DNA of 50,369 bases from positions 1 to 50,369 of the forward strand of contig JNEN01001283.1 of NCBI GenBank assembly GCA_000697355.1. Direction: 5' to 3'. This DNA is from Syncephalastrum monosporum B8922. Lineage: Eukaryota; Mucoromycota; Mucoromycetes; Mucorales; Syncephalastraceae. Position 1 is the stretch's first letter, and each line of letters begins with the position of its first letter. A program made the position numbers and the translations under genes. The notes under the pieces were generated by a model. That model was not told where the DNA came from, did no database searches, and saw nothing but the letters and a program-made list of their open reading frames with translations. Below are positions 1 through 11,487 of this stretch, piece after piece.

Positions 1-4
1 TGTT

Positions 5-32
5 CCCCCCCCCCCCCCCCCCCCCCCCCCCC
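5..32. repeat. poly-C homopolymer in RIB7 intron
   Basis: There are 28 consecutive C residues followed by a T-rich stretch, all inside the intron upstream of the RIB7 terminal exon. It may be a real homopolymer or an assembly artefact near a contig edge. Confidence 0.9.
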
Positions 33-74
33 GTTTTTTTGTTTTGATCTGTGGACTGATGACTTGTGTTCCAG

Positions 75-389
75 GAAGCCGTCGAAAAGGCAGGCGGCAA
101 AATCATCTCAGTCGAGACGACGCACCTGGAACACGTGGTGCGAGTGCTACACGCTCAAGGCATTCGGCGACTTATGGTCGAGGGCGGCTCGCACATCATC
201 CAGTCGTTTTTGCGCGAACACCACCTTGTGCACCATCTAGTTGTTACCATCGCACCGACCTTGGTAGGTCCAGGTGTTTTGGCTACCGGTGATAATTCTA
301 CTACTACGATGCCTCTGCTCGAGGACGTGAAATACCAGACTTTTGGGCGCGATATTGTGATGGCCGCCAAGTTCACACAGGCCCAATAA
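75..389 (+). CDS. RIB7: RIB7 riboflavin-pathway reductase, last exon only
   Basis: This is the C-terminal 104 residues of 2,5-diamino-6-ribosylamino-4(3H)-pyrimidinone 5'-phosphate reductase, the NADPH-dependent reductase of fungal riboflavin synthesis (RibD C-terminal/DHFR-like fold, expected cytosolic). The recognisable motifs are RRLMVEGGSHIIQSFL and, after a short gap, VTIAPTLVGPG, both typical of the family's nucleotide-binding C-terminal half. The exon is taken to begin at 75, directly after the acceptor ttccag at 69-74, which keeps the frame; no ATG is in frame. The 5' part of the gene lies outside the window, and the preceding intron contains a 28-base poly-C run. The stop is at 387-389. 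The domain identity is fairly certain; the RIB7 assignment rests on the family match. Confidence 0.8.
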   Translation, partial: EAVEKAGGKIISVETTHLEHVVRVLHAQGIRRLMVEGGSHIIQSFLREHHLVHHLVVTIAPTLVGPGVLATGDNSTTTMPLLEDVKYQTFGRDIVMAAKFTQAQ

Positions 390-1549
390 GAAGAGATATG
401 GATAAAAGTAGTACGGGGGACCTCACTTCCTCTCAAAGCCCACCTTTGTCGGTCATGCTTATAGTATAGGTACCCGTGCAGTCATTAATAGTCTCCTATG
501 CACCAGATACGCTAAATATGACAAATGTCCGTGACCCCCTGCTACCTGGTTCTTTCTGTTTTCATTTGGGAGTTCCCACGATCCGGGTGTTGCCGCCACG
601 GTAGTTGGGGCAAAGGAGACGGCACGGTCCACAAAACATTACTCATTACCTTCTTCTTCCTCATTGGCTAATAATTGACCCTGATATACACAGTGCACAG
701 GTCTGTGCATAGTACAGGCACTCGGTTCCAGACAACAGAGGAATAGGAAAGCAAGATGTAACACATATTACCCAGAGCTTTTCAAAATGTATGGGGCACG
801 CCTGATAGACTTCTTGTTACATGCAGGAACCACTTTTATAGAAAGGAAAAAAAAAGGCAAAACGAATACGATAGAGTGTGTGCAAATGAAGACGCTGCTC
901 CAGAACAAATTGGTGAGGAAATGTGCTTTCGGTAACCAGTGGGTTCTTTCTGCGCCGATAAAATGATGTCATTTCCATGGCGACTGGAGTTACTGGTATC
1001 AATCACTCAGCATTTATAAAAATGCTGGCATCTGCAAACAATGAGACTGCACTCAGCGGTTGTGTCGCGTTATGACTCGTGGATGATGTGGTGGGTCCAC
1101 GTATTACTGTCCAGATAGTAAATTCATGCATCCACCATAGCAGGGAAAGGTTCGACATGTAATAATACGACAAGAGAGAGAGAACAAGAGAAAAGGCACG
1201 TGTGACAGGGTCCAACTATCGCTGCCTATGCTTGTGCAACAAGGAATCTGGCATGACCGATGATGTGCCCAATTGGGTCTGACTCACACGCACACCCGAA
1301 AAGCATATAGGTTTCAGCGGCAATTCCAATAGCCTCCTACACGCACACACACCGACACGCATAACATTTGTGTCGATAAAACCCTCTATACCAATATAAT
1401 AACAACACCACCCTTCTTACACTCTTCTGTTCCTTCACTCCCTTTCTCTTCTCTACTTTTTCTCTCCGTTTCCTTCCTTTTGCACTTCTCTTCGGGACTC
1501 TTCTCATTGGCTACTTCCCTTTTGGTGCAAACCCACACCCCCTTTCTGC
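390..1549. other. intergenic region, no gene seen
   Basis: Only short unconvincing reading frames occur here. The last 150 bases (about 1400-1545) are strongly CT-rich on the + strand, the usual look of a fungal promoter and 5' leader, and lead into the FYVE-protein start at 1550. Confidence 0.6.
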
Positions 1550-2296
1550 ATGGATCGACTTACGTTCTTACTGCCACGTCCAGTCTGGGTCAACGACATT
1601 GACGTGACCAATTGTTCCTTATGCTCGAATCCGTTTGGCCCTCTCCGCCGAAGAGTATGCCTTGCTTTACCGTGATGCCTCTTCCTTCAGCTCACCATCC
1701 TCATGCGTTCCTTTCTTCTTATTAGCATCATTGTCGCCATTGGTACTCTTCTGCTCCATGACAACAACGCACACTGACACATATCTGAATATTGTTCTTT
1801 TTGTTGTGACTGTAGCGGCAATATCTTCTGCCATGAATGCTCATCGAAAAGTGTCCCTTTGCCTCAGCTAGGATACACCAAGCCGGTGCGTGTCTGCAAA
1901 GGATGTTTCGAAGTAGCGTACCTCATCACGTATGCGATCGATGACGACCACGGCATATCCACCCAAGTGAGTGCGTTACTTGCTTGACGAGTCTTTTTTT
2001 TTTTTCTCATGCGTGCATGATGATAGATTCATGGCACACGTGGTCTCTTGGAGCTCATTGAGAAGGACGATGGTATGGTAACAACAAACAGACAAAGGAC
2101 ATTCCTTTGATGCATTGTTTGTACTGGTTAGATAAGGATATACACAATCTGGTTGCCTACGGTGGCATTGATGCCCTAATATGGCTTTGTCGCTCGTCCG
2201 ATAATCCACAGTTGCATCATCTCTCCACAACCATTCTCGCCTTACTCTCGGAGAAAGGTACTCTTACTCACGGGACTTTTTCTTCCTTGTCCTGAC

Positions 2297-2333
<37 letters not shown>

Positions 2334-4392
2334 TAGAGTCTGTGCGGCCTGTCATCATCACCAAATGGGCTCTGCCTCCCTTGCTAAGGCTCATCGACCT
2401 ATACGCCTACAGCAATGACCAGGAGCGCAAGAAACAGCAGCAGCCGGCGTCCCCTCCCCAACCGTCACCGCAATCACAAGCCGGGCTAGAGCTAGCCTTG
2501 GACATTATCATAAATTGCACCCATGTGCTGTATCAGCTGGCACGTGCAGGTAAGAACTTTTGGGATTATGCATAGCGTTCAGAGGTTGACATGTGCATTC
2601 TGCATGACTTTTCACGTATCAGGCATTCTAAGCCAGACCAATATCGGACCCGATGGTGTCTTGACGACCCTGATGTCACTTGCTGCCTTTGAGACGCCTT
2701 TACTGTCTCAGGATGATAGTGAAAAAGAGCAATTAGAGGAACGCATCGGCTTTATTCAGAGCTTGGCGAGTAAAGCTGTCTCTAGTGTCAGCGGATCAGG
2801 TAAAAAAAAGAAAAAAAGAAAGAGATGGAGAAAGGATGATTAAGACGAAATGACGCATGGGGATATAGCGAGTCAAGCAGTGACGATGGAGATTGTACGA
2901 GGTAGTGACAAGATGGCACACCTGTTACGGTCACCCAATGAAGATGTCCGCAAATATACCACCAAGACCATCGCGTACCTGTCGCTGAGGAACGGTGAGA
3001 GGTTAAAAGTGCACTGTGAGAAGTTGACTCATGCATGCTATAGATAAGTATAAATCAGCCCTGCTCGAAGGAGACGTAGCGCGTGCGCTGGTGTCCCTGA
3101 TTGCCAGTCTGCCGCAGCAAGACGAAGCCAATGAGCCGATTCGTGAGCAAGATCAGCCCCACTACGGCTATACCGACACACTCAAAAACCCCGCCATCGT
3201 ATCGCATGCCTGTTGTGCCATGGCCAACTTTGCTACCAACAGCGATTCGCAGATGGCGCTTCTGGGCCAGCCTCACCTACTCATGTACCTATGCAACGTA
3301 CCTGTTGCGTTTCCTGTCCACAGCGAAGTCCACCGCCATGTCGCACGCTGCCTCGCAAACTTTGCCCTGTATCGCGAAAACACGGGGGCCATGTTGAGCG
3401 TGGTGCCAACCTTACTACACATGGGCCAGAGTGCGGCCCCGGCTGCGGACGTGCAACGCCATATCGTGCGTGCGATCGATAACCTGGCGAGCCACAGCAC
3501 GGATGACTGGCATGTGACGCGCGCGCTGCGGCCGACTCGATTCTACATGGCCCGCATCCTCGAGGAGAATGATGATCCGGATACGGTGAAGCGCGCCCGG
3601 AGCGTGCACGCACATCTGTCTTCCCACGGCGAGGAGGACACAGAGGAAGAAAAGAGGGACCAGGAGGCCCGGGAAGAGCACGAACGGCAGCGTCAGCTGG
3701 ATGCACAAAAGTGGAAGGCTGAACAAGAGCAGAAGCGAAAGGACAAGGAAGAAGAGGAGAGACGGCGAAAGGAGGCGGAGGCGGAGGCGGAGGAAACGCT
3801 CCGCAAGAAGCAGGAGGAAGAGCGAGAGCGGCAGCGCAAGCAGCAAGAAGAGCAAGAAGAGGCAGAGAACCAGCGACGAGAAATAGAAGAACGTGAAGAG
3901 CAACAGCGGCGTCAGCAAGCAGAGGAAGAGGAGAATGAACATCGCAAGCAACAAATAGAAGATGAGCAAGACCGACAGCGCCAGGAGGAGGCAGAGGAAA
4001 AGGAGCAAGAACTGCAACGTCGGAAGGAAGAAGAGGATGCTCAACGTCGACGCGAGCAAGACGAGGCATCTCGTAGGCTGAAGGAGGATGAAGACCGCAA
4101 AGAAGCACGGCGCCAGGAGATCCAGCGTCAGGTGGAGCAAAAGCTGGAAGAACGGCGGCAATCTGAAGAGCAAGAGTGCCAAAAAGAAGAGGAACGCAAC
4201 GGCACCAATGATTACCAGCAATCCCCCTCTACATCCAAGAGCGAAACGTCCGAGGAAGACGAAGAGGATAGCGACCATACCAAGCCCAGTACGGAAGAAT
4301 CCGAAACGGAAAAGACACGTCAGAACGCCAACCCCAAGCCAAACCAGAACGGCAAACGCAAAAAGAACAAGAATAGAAACAAGAAGCGATAA
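1550..4392 (+). CDS. FYVE zinc finger / armadillo-repeat / charged coiled-coil protein
   Basis: Predicted 769 residues from nine exons: 1550-1654, 1726-1742, 1816-1966, 2027-2072, 2132-2257, 2337-2549, 2623-2799, 2869-2994, 3044-4392. Residues 13-71 form a complete FYVE finger, with WVND (13-16), RRHHCRHCG (34-42), RVC (66-68) and eight cysteines (22, 25, 38, 41, 46, 49, 68, 71). FYVE domains bind phosphatidylinositol 3-phosphate, so an endosomal location is expected. Residues about 95-500 are helical armadillo-like repeats. Residues about 515-700 are an extreme Glu/Arg/Gln-rich single helix or coiled coil, followed by an acidic, Ser-rich stretch and a basic tail ending KRKKNKNRNKKR. The HHCR motif is encoded by a 17-nt exon. 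Exon phases sum correctly. The FYVE call is near certain; the role in membrane traffic is inference. Confidence 0.9.
2302..2332 (+). repeat. 31-base poly-T before a 3' splice site
   Basis: An uninterrupted T31 run forms the polypyrimidine tract of the fifth intron of the FYVE-ARM gene and ends at the acceptor ttgtag. Confidence 0.9.
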
Positions 4393-4787
4393 ACATCTGA
4401 CGTCGTATACCTTCTCTTGTCTTGTGTGATTGCTGTTGCCATCGCGGGCGTGAGATGTGTTATATACATAAATGTGTGAAGAATGAGTAAAGAAAAGAAA
4501 GGAAGGAAGGAAAGGGGCGGGAGGACGGCATTTGCTTTTATGTACAAAAGATCGAGCGAGCGAGCGAGAGAGTGAGAGCGAACGAGAGAAAGAGAGACAT
4601 CAGCGATTGGATGTGAACCAGAAAGATAAAGGAAGCAAAGAAATTGGGAAACGAGGCGAGACGTATACACACACACATACAGAGAGAGAGACGAGAGAGA
4701 GAGCGAGTGGGAGCTTGATCGTGTGGGTAATGTGGAAATGCAAAACGCGAAAACAAAGAGGTATTAGGCCGCCCCTCCACATCACGA
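4393..4787. other. convergent 3' region, purine-rich
   Basis: This is the 3' flank shared by the FYVE-ARM gene (+) and Cyc8 (-). It contains GA-rich simple sequence (gagcgagcgagcgagagag around 4553-4572 and more to 4710). No gene is seen. Confidence 0.6.
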
Positions 4788-6814
4788 TTAAGCCGACGGT
4801 CGAATGGAAGGTGGGGCAGGGGCAGGCATGGAGGCGGAATGTGCGTGTTCGGACGGATCCGGTTTAATCTTTTTGTGTTGGCTGTCGGCCGATGCCGTGC
4901 TGGTCTTGCGTTTGTGATTCGAGTGGTAAGGCGGGGGAGGTTGGCGTTTCGTCGTTGCTGTTGGTGTTGCTGGCATTGGTGGCGGTGGCGGATGGGGCGA
5001 CTAGGATGATGAAGAAGTCTTGCCTGGTTATACACATCTTTGTATGCGAGACTTGCTTACCTTGGGATGGGCGAGGTTGATCGGCAGCGGGGGCGATCCG
5101 GTCGGGTGGGCAGGTGCACCGCCGGCGGTGCTCTGGTAGTGATACGGGTTGCTTATGTCCAACGGAACTGGTGTCGAGGGCGGCTCTTCGCGGTGATGTT
5201 GTTGTCGGCGGAGGATGTCGAGACGCTGGCGGATATGTGCATTGTGTGGGTCGAGGTCGGCCGCGCGCTGGTAAGCATCGAGGGCGTCTTGGATCTGGTT
5301 CTTACTCGACTCGTACAAGGTGCCGAGATCATACCAGACCTCGCTCATGTTGGGGTTGATTCGTATCGCTCGATTGTAAGCATCCAACGCATCATGGTAC
5401 TTTTTTTTTTGTTTTGTATCAGCACACAGGATTCTCACTTATTTTTGCATTTCCCATACTCACCTGGTTAATGCGGTAATAAAGCACGCCAATCGAGCAC
5501 CAAAAGGCGGGATTTTGAGCGTCGCGGTACACCGCTTGCTGGTACGCTTCGTAGGCCTTGTTGTAGTTTTGTTCGGCAATATAGCAGCGGCCCAAAAAGT
5601 ACCAGGACTGTGCATCATTGCTGTCGGCTTTGAGAGAGCAAGTCAAGTACTCGATAGCTTTACTCTGGGAGCAGAAGGATGTGTTGGGTTGGTGGAACAG
5701 CCAACCATACTGCTGCAGCACTTTGGCGTCGTCGGGCTTTTCATCGAGCACACGCTCATACGCATCCTTCGCCCATTCAAACTACACAAGAAATGATGTG
5801 TCACGCGGTGCGCCATAGACATGGATTTCTTTTTTGTTTTTGTTGTTATTATGCGAGCTGGCTGCCTCTTACCTCTTGTTGCTGTTCATAGACGTGGCCC
5901 GTCTGGTACCAGATGTCAACCTCCGTCAGTGGTTTGGGAGGGTTTTGTAAAATGTACCTGAAACACTAGTCAAGGGAATTTTTGTGCTCAGCCCGCCTGT
6001 TGTGTTCATTCTTAGTGTGTGTACCTGAAGGCTTAACGTGTACCGTTGCTGCTGTTTGTAAATGATACCGAGACGAAAGTAGATCTCATTGGCCTTGTCA
6101 AAGTGGGGGTCCATCTTGATGACAGCCGAGAAGGCTTCCTCGGCGTGTTCGATCGATCCGTGGCGGTCATACAGAATACCGATACCATACCAGAGTTTGG
6201 GGTCCTACCGTCATCATTCAATCATCTATTCCAAAGCCTGCCCCCTAATATCACCCTGTTTTTCTTCTTTTGATTTTTTCTTAATGAGTATCGGTATTAC
6301 CTTGGGGTCGGGGAGGTGGCAAAGTGCTTGCTGGTATGCCGCGTAAGCATCTTCCCACTGCTCCATCATCAGGTAACAGTGGCCGAGCGCTCCCCAGATC
6401 TCGCCATGACTCTCCTTAATGGACAGGATACGACGATAGTATTTGACGGCCTTTTCATTTGTCAGCAGAAGCAATCTTTTCTTTCCCTTTTGCATTTTTG
6501 TTGTAGCATCACCTTGTCAAATTGTTCCTGAGAACGATAGAGGGCAGCGATGCGTGACAATGCCGGCACCGAGTTGGGGTTGTGTTTGAGAGCAAACTTG
6601 AAAAAATTCATTGCACGCGTCAAGTCATTCATAATTTCGGCAAGGTTGCCTAATGATAGTGATACAATGGTTCGTATGTTTTAAAAACTCCTGATGTGTA
6701 TGATCGTAATCGACATGTTGCTTTTATCTATGTACCCAGAGAAATCCATGCCTGCTCGTTGACGACCGCAAGTTTCTGTAGGATTGGGGGCTGTTGTGCT
6801 ATCGCACTCGTCAT
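4788..6814 (-). CDS. CYC8: Cyc8/Ssn6-type TPR transcriptional corepressor
   Basis: Predicted 502 residues from eight exons (transcription order): 6814-6736, 6649-6513, 6450-6301, 6204-6025, 5965-5873, 5781-5464, 5399-5061, 5000-4788. All phases agree. The protein is a run of about ten tetratricopeptide repeats (residues about 20-390) with hallmark Ssn6 text: NEQAWISLGNLAE, YYRRILSIKESHGEIWGALG, LPDPKDPKLWYGIGILYDR, PPKPLTEVDIWYQTGHVYEQ and ALDAYNRAIRINP. A short Pro/Lys-rich tail follows. In yeast Cyc8 bridges Tup1 to DNA-bound repressors in the nucleus; the same role is inferred here. It lacks the long glutamine-rich regions of the yeast protein, so it is about half its length. The leader upstream of the ATG is pyrimidine-rich on the coding strand (6836-6935). 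Confidence 0.92.
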
Positions 6815-7228
6815 TTCTGTCGAAGACAACAAAAAACAGGGAAAAGAAAAAGAAGAAGAAAAAGAAGAAAAGAAAAAGGGGGAAAGGGAAGGGGAGAAGG
6901 GAAGGAAGAAAAGGAATAAAAAAATGAAAACTTTTTTGTGTGTGTGTCTCTAGTGTCTGACACGATAGGGTTGTGTAGCATGCCATCATCCAGGCAATTG
7001 TTTACATCAAGGCACATCCGCATACGTACGCACACTTGTATACACATGCGCGCCTGCATGTATCCACGATTGACAAATAATAATGGTAATGAAAATAAAA
7101 GAAAACTCGGGAAATTATCAAAAGGGGACTTCCCGGACTGAGAAAAAATAGATGATACAGATTTACTTGTCGTGAACAACAACAGAAAAAAAAAAAAGGG
7201 ATGCATGCATATTATGTACAACGTTGTT
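6815..7228. other. spacer between Cyc8 and ADAM genes with purine tract
   Basis: The + strand has a nearly pure A/G tract at 6836-6935, which is CT-rich on the Cyc8 coding strand and probably part of its promoter or leader. The rest is the ADAM 3' flank. No gene is seen. Confidence 0.6.
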
Positions 7229-10191
7229 TTAAGCATTGGACTTGACCCGTCGATGACGTCCTGTTGTTGCTTCTGTGGGACAATCACTCGCAGCCTCGTC
7301 GCCGTCTACCATTCCATTATTAATTCCCCACCGACGTGACATGCCGCCGTCTTGTGCGACTGGAACAAAGTTGCCTTCCGATAGGTTGTAACGGTGGAGC
7401 GAGGTGGATCGCGCAGGCGGAACGGTGCTGCCCAAGGGCCGGAGCTCCCAGGCCTCATCGTCATCTTGCTTCTTGTTCATCTCCAGGGCAACCGCGAGTG
7501 GAGCTGGGGGGTTCATCATTATGGTGTCTTTGGCTTCCGGAAGCGACGACTGAGAGCTCTTGTGCTTGAGGATCGCCAGGCGGCGGCGGCGGCGATGGTG
7601 GGTGAACGCGAACCAGGCCAGCCATCCGAGGAGCCCTAAAAGGATTAGGCTGCCAAACAGGAACACAGGGATCGCAATCTGTTTGTTTTGGGCCACCCAT
7701 GCTGCAAGCGTGTTTACTGTTCGCAACAAAGAAAACATGCACACACGGTCAGTCAGTCTGTCCATCAGAAGCTAAAAGAACTTTTTTTTGTTGTTTTTCT
7801 TTGTTATGTGGTGTGGTACTTACATGCACCTGTGCTGACGCATTTGCCTTTTTCGCAAAACCCGGCTAGGCCGCACTCCGTACCATCCAGAAAGACACCG
7901 CTCAGCACCAAGCAATTGCCTGGGTTGAGCGGGTCAGCACAGCTAACCTGACAAGAGTCCTCCTGGAAAGGGCAGTCTTCAGTCACACTCAGACGGAGCC
8001 CACGCGCAATGCATTGCTCGTCCCGCGAGGTGCACACGCCCGAGGCACACTTGAGCGTGCCGTTACCACAGACTGTGCCGTTGTCTTCATATTCGTCTGC
8101 GGGACACGAGGTTGATTGGCCTGTGCAATACTCGGAAATGTCACACTCGGAAACTGCGGGTCGGCACACCGCCGTGGACGGCGCCACAGTACAATTGAGG
8201 CAACACATTTCGCTATAGTCACTAAACAATACAGATCAACAAAACATGATTATGTAACACATCCACAACTGAAACTTACTCGCATTTCGCACCCGGCTTC
8301 AGCTTGCATGTCTTTGCGTGACAGCACGCACTGTCTGTCGATCCAGAGTCACATTCTTCCCCTGGCTCCAAGATCCCGTTGCCGCACATGGCGAATGAAT
8401 TTGTGGTACGTAGATTGGGTGCTATCCTCACTTTTATCAGAAAAGAGTCCATCTATCCACTATGCGGAGGGACTTACATTGTAAACAATAGCCAATGTTC
8501 GGGAACGAGCCACAGATATCATTGATGGAGCAAGGTGAAAAGTCTTCGGTGGTGACGTTACTAGTTGGATTCATCAAGTAAGTATCGCCAGCGCTGCATG
8601 TGGTGTCGCTCAAGGGGCAGCAGCTGCACCCGGAGGGCTTGCATGGGCAGCTTTGGGGCGTGCAGTCGTGGATGGCGCCAAATCCATGTCCGATCTCATG
8701 CGCAACCACTTTCCATTCGTCCCGCGTGATGGATGACACGCCCGTGCCTGAAACCCATTCGGATGACCCGTTTTCTATTTGATGACCGTGAATTTTTTTC
8801 ATTCTTAACTTTTCTCTTCTCTTACTTACCTTCGATTTGTTGTGAGACTTGTGTCTCGCACAGCTGACTTAACCATGCGATGCCCACCTTGACGCCCGTC
8901 CTACATACAATGCAACAGGGTCCCCGTGATTTCCATCAGCTTTTCTGTTTCCACTCTTGATTTTTCATTCCTTACGAGCATTTGGTCATGAGATGCCAAA
9001 GTGCAGCACCATCGTCTCCGCGGTTGCCTCGCCAGAGGCTAAAGTCGGAGAGGCGGTCGTTAATGGTATAGTAGCTGGAGCAGCCCTGATTCCAGGCCTT
9101 TTGGGCGTCGACGAGCTTGGGACACTGAGGGAGCGACATGTGCATGTAAATGAGGCCAAGCGAGACGTTGAAGGTGCGCTCATAAACGGCCGAGGCTACG
9201 TTCCAGTCGTTGATCATTTGGAGGCGCGCGTACCGAATACCACCGTAGGAGCCGACATAGGTGCAGTCCGCCGCAGCGCCCATATACGCGATGCGACGGG
9301 TGGTCGGGCAGCCCTGCAAAGCGTTCAAGCTATCGTCGCGCTTGGACAGACCGTCGGTCGCGTTGGCGTGTTTGCGTATGCCGGTGAGCTTTTGATTGTA
9401 TTGCATCTCTTCCATGGCACACATGAAGTCACTGTCGTTGGCACGGCGGCGGGCGAGCAAGGCAGACGTATGGATGTCAGAGTCACGGTATATCACCATG
9501 GGGCTCTCTTTGGGCGGAATAGGATCGTCGTGGCGTTTGCTGATGTGGAAATGAGGGGTCGCTTTGATATGGTATATGTCCCACCCCAGCTGAAAAGCGC
9601 CCTCAAACACGACATGGTGTGGGTGGGGTAGTCTGTTCTCTATTATATAAGCATGCCATACATACATGTATATACATATATATATATATATCTTGACTTA
9701 CGGATATTCTGGTTGGTGAAATGTGATGCGAGCCCAGGCTTGCTTTTCAGGTACAGCAGGCTCAACCACCCAGCCTTTGTAGACACGATCGGCAGCAAAC
9801 AGGGGTTCCTCTTCTAGGCGGGTGGAGTGCGTAGTCAAGCGTGCATGAGGATGAAAGAGATCAGGATTAGGTTCAAGGTGGAGCGTGATGGTCGTGTCAA
9901 AGGCAGTGAAGCGGAGCAGGAAGGAGTGCGATGGCTGCAGCTGAGAAAAGTCAGCGTGAAACAGGTCGTTTGCGGGATAATCGGGTAAGGCGAATGCTGG
10001 ATTGCCAACAACATCGACCCGCGCAAGTCTCTCGGGTAGGATCGAGTGCGCTAGTACGTATCATAATTGAGTACAGAGTTGGTGCCATGCATACGACATG
10101 CTCTCTTACCGTGTGTGAGCGGGCATAGTAAAGAGGATAGCAACAAGAAGAAAAGGGACAATGCCCGGATCGCTCGGTCAGTAGTTAGCAT
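7229..10191 (-). CDS. ADAM-family membrane zinc metalloprotease (reprolysin + disintegrin)
   Basis: Predicted 827 residues from eight exons: 10191-10110, 10050-9702, 9632-8976, 8900-8830, 8774-8478, 8421-8280, 8221-7824, 7716-7229. Residues 1-27 form a signal peptide ([13 protein letters not shown] core). A prodomain follows, then an M12B catalytic domain with the zinc motif [12 protein letters not shown] at 412-423 and a downstream Met-turn region (YLMNPTS). A disintegrin domain comes next ([14 protein letters not shown] start, then a [10 protein letters not shown] segment), then a Cys-rich region, one transmembrane helix (about 679-701), an RRRRR stop-transfer and a tail of about 125 residues. 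This type I topology matches fungal ADAMs, which act as sheddases at the cell surface; substrates are unknown. Exon 5 has an alternative acceptor (ttcag) that would shorten the protein before GTGVSS; the longer form fits the family better. Confidence 0.93.
9658..9692. repeat. TA/CATA microsatellite in ADAM intron
   Basis: An imperfect catacata then (ta)n simple repeat lies inside the second intron of the ADAM gene. Confidence 0.8.
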
Positions 10192-11487
10192 GACAGTGTC
10201 CCGATCCAAGCTAAGCACTCCCACAGCTGCATGTGGCCATGTGAGAATAGGAAATGAAGTGAAGAGGGGGGAAACGGCGACAAAGAAGGGAAGAAAAAGA
10301 GAGCGACCTGTTTCTATAGCTCCTTAGTTTGTAATTTTCTGGCCAGTTGAGCCGTCGTTTGCGGATGCTCAAGATGCCGCACATTATGTCCAAAACGAGT
10401 AAGCCTTGCCAAGAAAACGGACTTATCACACCTCGTCTACGCACCCATCTCATCAGTTGTACACGCACCACATACTCGAATTCTCTTCTCTGGAGACTTT
10501 GATCTGTACGGGCCAGTCCGCTCTAGCCGCTCGATTTCAAAGGGGCTCCTCTACCCACTTGTGTGCCCGACGCATAGTGGATATCTCGTGTATATCTCAT
10601 CTTGACGAACCTCTCCTTTCGGGATGCAACTGGCGCACGTCTGGCTGGTGAAAGATTCATTCACACGGACGAGAGAGTGTGCTGCTTCCGTGGATTTTCT
10701 TGGAAGTCCCTTTAATAACCTCAGGTTTCCATGGGCCACCGCGCTGCCTTTTCTTGCGTTTTTGGGTGAAGTGGCCATTGCCAATGCCGACCGTAGCTTC
10801 TGATCTGCTTTATCCGCGGTTAGAAGTGCCGAAGCGAGGACCAGATCGAGAAGGCGGTCAAGAGTAGATCTAACGGGCCGAGACTCGTTCCGGGACTTCC
10901 TTTTTGAGCGTCAACTGAACGGCTCTGGTCTGCAAGTACCGTATACAGTATATGCGAAATATTGGCCTTGGCGCTTGCTCGGCTTAGCCCCAGCAAACCT
11001 TGCAGGGCTCCTTTCCGAAGATCCAATACATGATCGTAATCCTCGTGGTTTGCATTTTCAAGAGGCTTGCACCTAAGGAAGGAGCATTTCGTCATAAAAG
11101 CCCAGCTATAAATTGCATGCATCCATATCCAATGTAATATGTATGCATCCGCATGGACGATAGGTGACACAACGGGCATTCATTTACCATGGCAATGACA
11201 CCGTCGATCACACCCTGTGGATTACTTTCTCTTTTTCCTTGCTATCTTTTTGCAATCGTCTTTTATTCAACATTATTTTTCGTTGTTCATGCCATGCTAT
11301 GTGATTTTTTTGTACAGAGATTTATGAAGTGGTATATCGACAGATGGAGCTTATGGGTTTGTGTGTTTGTGGGCTTGACCGAATTATAAATAAGAGGAAG
11401 AGTGAGAGAAAGGCAGGGTTGATAGGGCGTGTGAATATACATCTTGGATGCGGTGTGTACAAGCGATAAGGAGAAAGACGAGCGAAC
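10192..11487. other. 1.3 kb intergenic region with a possible transposon relic
   Basis: This is the upstream flank of the ADAM gene and the 3' flank of the 204-residue protein gene. Apart from the Fanzor/TnpB-like relic listed separately, no coding signal is recognised. Confidence 0.5.
10551..10830 (-). pseudogene. possible Fanzor/TnpB-type nuclease relic (C-terminal fragment)
   Basis: On the minus strand one frame reads VGIGNGHFTQKRKKR followed by a Gly/Pro/Lys stretch. After a shift of frame it continues ...SLVRVNESFTSQTCASC. The order 'GxGNGxF, basic linker, VNEx(F/Y)xTSxxCxxC' is the layout of the late RuvC region and the start of the zinc finger in TnpB/IS607-OrfB and eukaryotic Fanzor proteins. 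Only this short C-terminal piece is visible; it is frameshifted, and the final RuvC aspartate motif (usually in a WxRDxNAA context) is not found. It is therefore a decayed fragment if real. The family call rests on motif recognition alone. Confidence 0.4.

Noticed and set aside
3281..4278. Long minus-strand frames (275 and 287 codons) with Leu/Phe-rich translation
   Set aside because: They are antisense shadows of the Glu/Arg/Lys-rich coiled coil of the FYVE-ARM gene; GAG/GAA codons read backwards give Leu/Phe.
8957..9631. 224-codon plus-strand frame
   Set aside because: Antisense of the ADAM catalytic exon, which has the zinc motif and consistent splice phases.
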